From assembly GCA_028282395.1 (NCBI GenBank), contig JANQHY010000163.1:1-5772 (forward strand): a stretch of 5,772 bases of DNA, in the 5' to 3' direction. Both the position numbers and the translations under genes were made by a program. Under the pieces are notes generated by a model. That model did not search any database. It saw only the letters and a list, made by a program, of their open reading frames with translations, and was not told where the DNA came from. Of the stretch, positions 1 to 4,587 are shown in pieces (position 1 is the stretch's first letter; the number at the start of each line of letters is the position of its first letter). The DNA is from Gammaproteobacteria bacterium (GTDB lineage: Bacteria > Pseudomonadota > Gammaproteobacteria > UBA12402).

Positions 1-553
1 GTGGTTGATAGTGGACAAACTTGGAGCGCTTGTCAAAGAAGGCGGCGTCATACTCATCAGCTTCAATAATGAAGAAGGGTGGTTGGCCTAGCGCAGCAGA
101 GTAGCCAAAGTTTTGCGGGATACCGCCGATGAGAAAGCCAACATTCTGGGCGTTAGTGTGACCGAGAGCGGTATTCATAATCCAGGCCAGCATACTGCTG
201 GTACTGGTTTTACCATGCGTTCCAGCAACGGCAATAACCCAACGCTCTTTGAGAAGGTGCTGAGCTAGCCACTGTGGGCCTGAACAGTAAGGTAGGCGTT
301 GATTTAAAATAGCCTCCATGGCAGGATTGCCACGTTTGACAACATTGCCAACGATGGTGAGATCAGGTTGCTGCTTTAATAGGGTTTCAGCGTCAAAGCC
401 CTCGTGCCAGGGGATATTTGCCGTAGCAAGTTGATTGCTCATCGGTGGGTAGAGAGCCGTATCACAGCCGCTAACATCATGACCGAGCTGCTTGGCGAGT
501 AGGGCAATACCGGCCATCAAGGTACCGCCAATTCCTAAAATATAAATTTTCAT
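1..553 (-). CDS. mpl: UDP-N-acetylmuramate:L-alanyl-gamma-D-glutamyl-meso-diaminopimelate ligase, N-terminal part (cut by window edge)
   Basis: Reading the minus strand from the ATG at 553-551 gives 184 open codons to the left edge, about 40% of the usual ~450 residues. This Mur-ligase relative joins the recycled tripeptide L-Ala-gamma-D-Glu-meso-Dap to UDP-MurNAc using ATP, in the cytoplasm, as part of peptidoglycan recycling. Visible are the N-terminal glycine-rich loop (MKIYILGIGGTLMAG, residues 1-15), YPPMS at 35-39, GNVVKRGNP at 69-77, SGPQWL at 91-96, the ATP-binding P-loop GTHGKTS at 111-117, and EADEYDAAFFDKRSKF at 164-179, which is nearly identical to the E. coli Mpl segment as I recall it. 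Compared with E. coli there is a short insertion around residues 129-137, after the P-loop helix. The start fits the family and leaves a weak GGA about 10 nt upstream. It is transcribed divergently from the phosphofructokinase gene. The C-terminal two thirds, including the substrate-specificity domain, are not in the window. Confidence 0.96.
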   Translation of the reverse strand, partial: MKIYILGIGGTLMAGIALLAKQLGHDVSGCDTALYPPMSNQLATANIPWHEGFDAETLLKQQPDLTIVGNVVKRGNPAMEAILNQRLPYCSGPQWLAQHLLKERWVIAVAGTHGKTSTSSMLAWIMNTALGHTNAQNVGFLIGGIPQNFGYSAALGQPPFFIIEADEYDAAFFDKRSKFVHYQP

Positions 554-562
554 TGTTACGCA

Positions 563-591
563 TTCCAAACCATCAGAAAGTCCAGTATAGT
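563..591 (+). promoter_or_regulatory. Candidate promoter for the phosphofructokinase gene
   Basis: TATAGT at 586-591 is a plausible -10 box, about 37 nt before the ATG at 628. At 17-nt spacing the -35 would be TTCCAA (563-568), only three of six to consensus, so the promoter would be weak or activator-dependent. The -10 shares bases with the opposing mpl -10 within the dyad CCAGTATAGTGG (582-593). Confidence 0.35.
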
Positions 592-612
592 GGTTTTTTT
601 GTTGAGCGTCTA
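584..612 (-). promoter_or_regulatory. Candidate sigma70-type promoter for mpl
   Basis: On the minus strand, TAGACG (complement of 607-612; four of six matches to TTGACA) is followed after 17 nt by TATACT (complement of 584-589; five of six to TATAAT). Initiation would fall near 577, giving a leader of roughly 24 nt before the mpl ATG. Both boxes were found by eye. The -10 overlaps the candidate -10 of the divergent gene. Confidence 0.5.
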
Positions 613-627
613 AGCAGGGGAAAAACG

Positions 628-1890
628 ATGTCAAAAAAGAACGGTTTTTATGCTCAGTCTGGCGGTTGTACCGCTGTTATCAATGCCACAGCCTGTGGTG
701 TGATTGAGGCCGCACGTAAGCAGAATAATAAGATAGGGCGGATCTATGCTGGGTTAAATGGCATTCTTGGTGCATTAAATGAAGAGTTAATTGATACGAC
801 TGAAGAGAGTGCTGCGACTATTGCTGCATTGAAATATACGCCAGGTAGTATATTTGGCTCCTGTCGCTACAAACTTAAGAATTTTGAAGAGAGTGACCAG
901 GCTTATCGTCGCCTGGTAGATGTATTCAAAGCACATGATATCGGCTACCTGTTCTATAATGGCGGTGGTGACTCTCAGGATACGATCCATAAAATCTCGC
1001 AGGCATGTCGGCTATTGGATTTTCCAATCACCTGTATTGGGGTGCCAAAGACCATTGATAATGATATTGCCTACACTGACAGTTGCCCAGGTTTTGGCTC
1101 TAGTGCTAAGTTTATTGCGACGACAACACGTGAATGTGGCCTTGATATTCGTTCTATGTCGGCAACTTCAACAAAAGTGTTTATTTATGAAGTGATGGGG
1201 CGACATACTGGCTGGTTAGCAGCAGCGAGTGGCTTGGCGACAGAGAAAGAGGGTGAGGCGCCGCATATTATCCTAGTCCCGGAAGTAGCATTTGATGAGA
1301 AGCGCTTTTTAGCCGAAGTAAAACGCGTTGTGACAGAGTATGGTTATTGTGTCATCGTGGCTTCAGAAGGAATTCGTGACCAGCACGGTAAATTCCTGAT
1401 TGACCATGGTTACCAGGATGCGTTTGGTCATACCCAACTCGGTGGTGCTGCAGCGGTATTAGCTCATCTAGTCAATCATCATCTCGGTTATAAGTACCAT
1501 TGGGCCGTGCTTGACTATGTTCAGCGTGCTGCGCGACATCTTGCTTCAGCTATTGATGTTGAGCAAGCCTATGCAGTTGGTAAGGCGGCAGTTGAGTTTG
1601 CCCTGGCTGGGAAAGATGGTGTGATGCCAGTGATTGTGCGTGAATCGGATGAGCCGTATAAATGGTCGATTAGTGAAGCCTCTCTTGATGATATTGCTAA
1701 TGTCGAGAAGAAGTTGCCATTTGATTTTATTAGTGAAGATGGTTTTCATATTACACAGCAGTGTCGCCAATATCTAGCACCATTAATAGAGGGTGAGTCC
1801 TATCCTCCTTATAAGAATGGGCTGCCTGAGTATGCCAAACTGAAAAAGGTAATGGTAGCGAAAACGTTGCCAGGCTACGCAATAGACTAA
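628..1890 (+). CDS. 6-phosphofructokinase, probably pyrophosphate-dependent
   Basis: The 420-residue cytoplasmic enzyme phosphorylates fructose 6-phosphate at C1, probably with pyrophosphate as donor, which makes the step reversible. The family fold begins with the phosphate-binding YAQSGG (8-13). GGGDS at 112-116 puts Asp where ATP-dependent E. coli PfkA has Gly104, and PKTIDND at 140-146 has Lys where PfkA has Gly124 (PGTIDND). These two changes are the established marker of pyrophosphate use. The catalytic Asp pair lies in TIDND. MGRHTGW (190-196) and SEGI (246-249) bind the sugar phosphate, and DYVQR (296-300) replaces the usual GYxQR. The length matches the ~400-420 residue pyrophosphate-type bacterial group rather than the ~320 of PfkA. 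I chose ATG 628 because AGGGG (616-620) sits 7 nt upstream and the family homology starts there; the open frame extends back to 553 without support. The gene stands alone and is divergent from mpl. Whether ATP is also accepted cannot be read from sequence. Confidence 0.9.
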   Translation: MSKKNGFYAQSGGCTAVINATACGVIEAARKQNNKIGRIYAGLNGILGALNEELIDTTEESAATIAALKYTPGSIFGSCRYKLKNFEESDQAYRRLVDVFKAHDIGYLFYNGGGDSQDTIHKISQACRLLDFPITCIGVPKTIDNDIAYTDSCPGFGSSAKFIATTTRECGLDIRSMSATSTKVFIYEVMGRHTGWLAAASGLATEKEGEAPHIILVPEVAFDEKRFLAEVKRVVTEYGYCVIVASEGIRDQHGKFLIDHGYQDAFGHTQLGGAAAVLAHLVNHHLGYKYHWAVLDYVQRAARHLASAIDVEQAYAVGKAAVEFALAGKDGVMPVIVRESDEPYKWSISEASLDDIANVEKKLPFDFISEDGFHITQQCRQYLAPLIEGESYPPYKNGLPEYAKLKKVMVAKTLPGYAID

Positions 1891-1907
1891 TTATTGAACA
1901 GTTGGGG

Positions 1908-1936
1908 TTGCATAATTAGCCATGTTGGTGTATGAT
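1908..1936 (+). promoter_or_regulatory. Sigma70-type promoter for the small secreted protein gene
   Basis: TTGCAT (1908-1913) is followed after exactly 17 nt by TATGAT (1931-1936), four and five of six matches to consensus. Transcription would start around 1942-1944, about 60 nt before the ATG at 2004. It lies just after the phosphofructokinase stop codon, so the small gene probably has its own transcript. Confidence 0.55.
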
Positions 1937-1943
1937 GGCGCAT

Positions 1944-1980
1944 CGATATTATTTCCTTAAATAACATCGTTTTGTGTTTA
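1944..1980 (+). terminator. Hairpin plus T-rich tail: phosphofructokinase terminator or 5' stem of the next transcript
   Basis: CGATATTATTT (1944-1954) pairs with AAATAACATCG (1959-1969), 11 positions with one A-C mismatch, around a CCTT loop, and is followed by TTTTGTGTTT (1970-1979). This looks like an A+T-rich intrinsic terminator for the upstream gene. However, the predicted start point of the promoter at 1908-1936 falls at the base of this stem, so it could equally be a 5'-terminal stabilising stem or attenuator of the next mRNA. Confidence 0.45.
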
Positions 1981-2003
1981 ATACTTAATGTTAGAGGTTA
2001 AAA

Positions 2004-2210
2004 ATGAGATCAATAATAACCACGACTATTGCAGCATTGGTGATAACATTCAGCCTGTTAGCAAGTGCTTCGGCTTGCTACTACCGTGGCGGAGCCGTTA
2101 TTGTTGTTAGACCTGCTCCTCGTCCACCAAGAACTGTTATTGTTTATACTGGACCGCGCTACTATGTCGTTCGTCGTCGTCCTGTTGTATGGGTTGGTGC
2201 GAGTTACTAA
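2004..2210 (+). CDS. Small secreted Arg/Val/Tyr/Pro-rich protein of unknown function
   Basis: This 68-residue protein starts at ATG 2004, with AGAGG (1993-1997) 6 nt upstream. Residues 1-24 form a clear signal peptide: MRS, a hydrophobic core (IAALVITFSLLA) and SASA before Cys25. Cleavage by signal peptidase I after Ala24 is likely. A lipoprotein reading at Cys25 fits only a relaxed lipobox, because the -3 residue is Ala. The mature part, about 44 residues, has eight Arg, no Lys, Asp or Glu, ten Val, six Tyr and six Pro, arranged in loose alternating units such as VIVVRP, TVIVYTGPR, YYVVRRRP and VVWVG. It should be strongly basic with short beta strands. I do not recognise a named family, though short Val/Arg/Pro-rich envelope proteins of this kind are seen as hypothetical proteins in gammaproteobacteria. 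It appears to be monocistronic, with its own promoter. Coding is supported by the ribosome site, signal peptide and composition; a function is not. Confidence 0.72.
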   Translation: MRSIITTTIAALVITFSLLASASACYYRGGAVIVVRPAPRPPRTVIVYTGPRYYVVRRRPVVWVGASY

Positions 2211-2244
2211 TCTAGCGAATAATTCAGATCTAATTCAACCCTTC

Positions 2245-2296
2245 TTTTTCCCTCTCTCCTATTCACGGTGAGGGGGAGGCAGAAGCCTTTTAATTT
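2245..2296 (+). terminator. Possible terminator of the small gene (two competing hairpins)
   Basis: CCCTC (2250-2254) pairs with GAGGG (2270-2274), extendable outward by weak T-G and T-A pairs. A second stem, AGGC (2277-2280) with GCCT (2285-2288) around an AGAA tetraloop, is followed by TTTAATTTT and looks more like a terminator end. The first stem, if extended outward, uses 2275-2279 and then excludes the second. The G+C content is modest and the tail is interrupted, so strength is uncertain. Confidence 0.35.
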
Positions 2297-2338
2297 TCCT
2301 CTCTGCTGAGTGCTCTCCAGAAAAACTATTAACTAATC

Positions 2339-2355
2339 AATCAATTATATTGATT
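2339..2355. repeat. 17-nt perfect palindrome upstream of the rpsF promoter
   Basis: AATCAAT (2339-2345), spacer TAT, and ATTGATT (2349-2355) form a perfect inverted repeat. Its centre is about 65 nt before the predicted rpsF start point. The left arm is preceded by a further AATCA (2335-2339). It could be a regulator site or simply an A+T-rich upstream element. The arm order (ATCAA outside, TTGAT inside) is opposite to the FNR consensus. Confidence 0.4.
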
Positions 2356-2376
2356 TCGACACCTTATGGTGAAAAG

Positions 2377-2410
2377 TTGTTTCATAGGGGCATTACTGCT
2401 ACAATGCGCC
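2377..2410 (+). promoter_or_regulatory. Promoter of the rpsF operon with G+C-rich discriminator
   Basis: TTGTTT (2377-2382) and TACAAT (2400-2405) are separated by exactly 17 nt. The bases right after the -10 are GCGCC (2406-2410). G+C-rich discriminators at this place are characteristic of promoters repressed by ppGpp and DksA in the stringent response, which include ribosomal-protein promoters. Initiation near 2412 would leave a leader of about 80 nt before rpsF. Confidence 0.65.
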
Positions 2411-2445
2411 ATTCCCATAAGGGATGTGAATTGTATTTGTATTAA

Positions 2446-2487
2446 TCCTTGCCACACTGGGGTAACCAGGTGGCTAAACCGAGAGGA
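2446..2487 (+). promoter_or_regulatory. Leader RNA resembling the S6:S18 autoregulatory motif
   Basis: An apical stem is formed by GCCAC (2451-2455) with GTGGC (2470-2474) and CTGG (2457-2460) with CCAG (2466-2469), with bulged A2456 and loop GGTAA. Below it, TCCTT (2446-2450) pairs with GAGGA (2483-2487), one pair being T-G. This leaves a 3'-side bulge, TAAACCGA (2475-2482), containing CCG. A lower stem, a 3' bulge with CCG and an apical hairpin is the architecture described for the rpsF-leader motif that mimics the S18 site in 16S rRNA and binds the S6:S18 complex. The lower stem covers the rpsF Shine-Dalgarno sequence AGAGGAAG (2482-2489), so binding would block translation. The fold is mine, by hand. 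Confidence 0.72.
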
Positions 2488-2492
2488 AGACT

Positions 2493-2858
2493 ATGCGACA
2501 TTATGAAATCGTATTTCTCGTTCACCCTGATCAGAGTGAACAGGTTCCCAACATGTTAGAGCGTTATTCACAACTGATTACCAGTGGTGATGGCAAGATG
2601 CATCGTTTGGAAGATTGGGGGCGCCGCCATTTGGCTTATTCCATCAATAAAGTGCGTAAAGCTCATTACATTTTGATGAATATTGAGTGTGGTCAGGAGA
2701 TCATTAAAGAGCTGGAAAATACTTTTCGCTTTAATGATGCCATTCTACGTTATCTGCTTATTCGTAAAGATGAGGCAGTGACGGCTGATTCACCAATGAT
2801 GAGTCAGAAGAAAGATGAGAAGAGGTATGACAAGAGGTCTGAGAAGCCACGCGATTAG
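2493..2858 (+). CDS. rpsF: 30S ribosomal protein S6
   Basis: The 121-residue S6 protein sits on the platform of the 30S subunit and binds 16S rRNA as a heterodimer with S18. The N-terminal [19 protein letters not shown] (1-19), HRLEDWGRR (37-45), KAHYILMN (56-63) and FRFNDAILR (78-86) closely match E. coli S6. The start is fixed by this match and by AGAGGAAG at 2482-2489. The body covers residues 1 to about 101. The tail (102-121) is lysine- and arginine-rich, ending EKPRD; E. coli instead has an acidic tail ending in glutamates that RimK extends. The gene opens the operon: rpsR begins after a 20-bp gap, and the leader upstream suggests feedback control by the S6:S18 complex. Confidence 0.98.
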   Translation: MRHYEIVFLVHPDQSEQVPNMLERYSQLITSGDGKMHRLEDWGRRHLAYSINKVRKAHYILMNIECGQEIIKELENTFRFNDAILRYLLIRKDEAVTADSPMMSQKKDEKRYDKRSEKPRD

Positions 2859-2878
2859 TTTTTATTGGGGAGAGAGTT

Positions 2879-3103
2879 ATGTCAAGAGTTTATCGTTCAC
2901 GCAAAGCCAGTTTCACTATGAAAGATATTGGTGATATTGATTATAAAAATGTTGAAGCCTTAAAAAAGGTGATTACAGAGACTGGCAAAATTATTCCTAG
3001 CCGGATTAGCGGTATTAGAGTTCTGCACCAACGGCGCTTGACGCAGGCAGTGAAGTGGGCCCGTTATCTTGGTCTGCTGCCTTACTGCGATCGCCACCAA
3101 TAA
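2879..3103 (+). CDS. rpsR: 30S ribosomal protein S18
   Basis: This 74-residue protein is the standard length of S18, the partner of S6 on the 30S platform. [23 protein letters not shown] is recognisable at 20-42 (E. coli has [23 protein letters not shown]-like sequence), followed by [19 protein letters not shown] and the conserved end DRHQ. The N-terminal region reads RSRKASF where E. coli has RRRKFCRF, so the cysteine there is absent; the only Cys is at 70. The start is supported by GGGGAGAG (2867-2874), 4 nt before the ATG. It is co-transcribed with rpsF. Confidence 0.98.
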   Translation: MSRVYRSRKASFTMKDIGDIDYKNVEALKKVITETGKIIPSRISGIRVLHQRRLTQAVKWARYLGLLPYCDRHQ

Positions 3104-3125
3104 CAGGGGTGGGAGGCCCGTTGTC

Positions 3126-4007
3126 ATGATAGCCAAATGGTTTGGAGAGCTTATTCTGCGACGGCGTATGAATGCTATATTGGTAGCATTGCTATGCAGT
3201 CTATTACCTCTAACCAATTGGCTGGCAATGGTGACCGTTGTTGTTATTACGTTAGCAAAAAGTCCAGCTGAAGGGCTATTAGTGTTAATGTGGGCACTGT
3301 TGCCAGCTATTGTGCTTGGCATCTCTGGCCACTACTGGTTTCTTGTTGTTGTTGAGGTATTTGGCAACGGTATTTTATTATGGGTGCTAGCGGTTGCCTA
3401 TAAGCGTACGCAGCGATGGGAGTATATTATATCCTTAGCTATTATTATTGGCTTGGTATTTGTTCTACTCCTGCATCTATTTATTGCTGATCCTTCAACC
3501 TGGATGATGAACCATCTTAACAGCATCATGCATCGTGAAGGAATGGAGGTTAATGAGCAGCGTTTGTTAGCACTGACATTAATTAAACCGTTCATAGTTG
3601 GGATTAACATCTCATTTGCACTGTTGATTGCATTGCTGGAGCTCATTATTGGTGCCGCGGTTTGTAGTATTGTCAAAAAGGGCAGACCATTAGGCGCTGG
3701 TTTACGTAATATCCGTCTTCACTATGGCAGTGTTTTTATTTTAGCGCTATTTATCGTTTTGGCATTAGTAGGGCCACAACTGTTTTGTAGTTTGCTTATT
3801 ATTGTGATGCTGCCTTTTTTTATTGCTGGGATTAGTTTAATTCATGGAATAGTGGTGCAGAAACAGCTATTGCCGTTTCTACTATTTGCTATTTACATGA
3901 TATTTTTTATGCTGCTGATGATTTTTCCACCTTTTTTAGGATTGGTGGTGCTGTTGGCAGTATGTGATAGCTTCGCCAATTTTCGGCGCATGAAATGGTT
4001 TAATTAA
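3126..4007 (+). CDS. DUF2232-type multi-pass inner-membrane protein
   Basis: A 293-residue, strongly hydrophobic protein of unknown function. Hydrophobic stretches by eye: 17-43 (possibly two segments), 51-66, 71-91, 100-121, 156-182, 202-217, 219-245 and 250-279, so about eight transmembrane segments. An extra-membrane loop at 122-154 carries the only long polar part (HLNSIMHREGMEVNEQR). The N-terminus (GELILRRRMNAILVALLCSLLPLTNWL, in pieces) and the gene order between rpsR and rplI match the DUF2232 family I recall from Pseudomonas; Bacillus YybS, also near rplI, is a relative. I chose ATG 3126, with GGGAGG (3111-3116) 9 nt upstream; the open frame reaches back to a TTG at 3069 inside rpsR, which lacks support. 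The 22-bp gap to rpsR and 25-bp gap to rplI imply co-transcription. No catalytic motif is visible. The family placement is from memory. Confidence 0.85.
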   Translation: MIAKWFGELILRRRMNAILVALLCSLLPLTNWLAMVTVVVITLAKSPAEGLLVLMWALLPAIVLGISGHYWFLVVVEVFGNGILLWVLAVAYKRTQRWEYIISLAIIIGLVFVLLLHLFIADPSTWMMNHLNSIMHREGMEVNEQRLLALTLIKPFIVGINISFALLIALLELIIGAAVCSIVKKGRPLGAGLRNIRLHYGSVFILALFIVLALVGPQLFCSLLIIVMLPFFIAGISLIHGIVVQKQLLPFLLFAIYMIFFMLLMIFPPFLGLVVLLAVCDSFANFRRMKWFN

Positions 4008-4032
4008 TTTTAATGTTTAGGGGGAAACAATC

Positions 4033-4506
4033 ATGAAAGTGATTCTATTAGAAAAAATTACGCACCTTGGAAGTTTAGGTGACTTAGTAACAGTCAAAGA
4101 TGGTTTTGGTCGTAACTATCTTATTCCGCAAAAAAAGGCGGTAGCAGCAAATAAGTCGAACATTGCTGAGTTTGAGGCGCGTCGTGCTGAGCTAGAAAAA
4201 GCAGCACAAGAGGCGTTGACTGAAGCTAAAGCACGTGCTGAAAAGGTTGAAGCACTGGAGAGTATCTCGATTATTTGTCAAGCAAGTGATGAAGGCAAGT
4301 TGTATGGTTCTATTGGCGCTAAAGAGATTGCTAATGCCATGGTTGCTGCCGATGTTGAAGTTGAAGCGCGTGAAGTTATTCTACCAAGTGAAGAGAAGCG
4401 TGGTATTCGTCAAATTGGTGAGTATGAAGCAACCGTTCGTCTCCATGTTGATGTGATGACAAAAATCAAAGTAATCATTGCGCAAGAAAATAGAGAGAGC
4501 GCTTAA
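4033..4506 (+). CDS. rplI: 50S ribosomal protein L9
   Basis: The 157-residue L9 binds domain V of 23S rRNA near the L1 stalk and helps maintain reading frame. The family signature runs from GSLGDLVTVKDG at 13-24 through FGRNYLIP at 25-32, matching the N-terminal domain (1 to about 50). A long connecting helix rich in Glu, Lys and Ala (about 42-75) follows, then the C-terminal domain (about 78-150) with SDEGKLYGSIG at 85-95. It is eight residues longer than E. coli L9 (149), the excess being a polar tail, QENRESA. AGGGGGAA (4019-4026) is a strong ribosome site 6 nt before the ATG. It closes the ribosomal block. Confidence 0.98.
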   Translation: MKVILLEKITHLGSLGDLVTVKDGFGRNYLIPQKKAVAANKSNIAEFEARRAELEKAAQEALTEAKARAEKVEALESISIICQASDEGKLYGSIGAKEIANAMVAADVEVEAREVILPSEEKRGIRQIGEYEATVRLHVDVMTKIKVIIAQENRESA

Positions 4507-4539
4507 GCTAATTCGAGAGTGTTTAACGGATGATGAGAT

Positions 4540-4564
4540 GTGGGGGCCTAGAAATTGCCCCCAC
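4540..4564 (+). other. Strong G+C hairpin without a T-run between rplI and the oxidoreductase gene
   Basis: GTGGGGGC (4540-4547) pairs perfectly with GCCCCCAC (4557-4564) around a 9-nt loop. The following bases are TTCGCTATGG, so a conventional intrinsic terminator tail is absent; the opposite strand also lacks one. The stem ends 12 nt before the ribosome site at 4577-4582. It may be a tail-less terminator, an RNA-processing or 3'-end-protecting stem for the ribosomal mRNA, or a leader stem for the next gene. Confidence 0.6.
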
Positions 4565-4587
4565 TTCGCTATGGAGAAGGAGTAACC

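Noticed and set aside
553..627. 25-codon upstream extension of the phosphofructokinase frame
   Set aside because: It spans the divergent promoter region, lacks a ribosome site, and family homology begins at the ATG at 628.
2065..2271. Alternative 68-codon frame overlapping the small secreted protein
   Set aside because: No ribosome site and no signal peptide as good as in the 2004 frame; it appears to be a frame shadow.
2339..2355. FNR/CRP-type binding site
   Set aside because: The half-sites are in the reverse order to the FNR consensus and do not contain the CRP TGTGA/TCACA core.
2360..2371. CACC-TTAT-GGTG inverted repeat just before the rpsF -35
   Set aside because: A four-base stem is expected by chance at this scale, and there is no further support.
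3069..3125. TTG start for the DUF2232 gene inside rpsR
   Set aside because: It overlaps the conserved end of S18 with no ribosome site; ATG 3126 has GGGAGG at good spacing.
2960..3322. Minus-strand open frame of 120 codons across rpsR and the DUF2232 start
   Set aside because: It is antisense to two well-supported genes, with no recognisable domain and Asn/Thr/Ser-rich low-complexity content.
4555..4587. TTG start for the oxidoreductase 11 codons upstream
   Set aside because: It lies inside the G+C hairpin, while ATG 4588 has AAGGAG 5 nt upstream.
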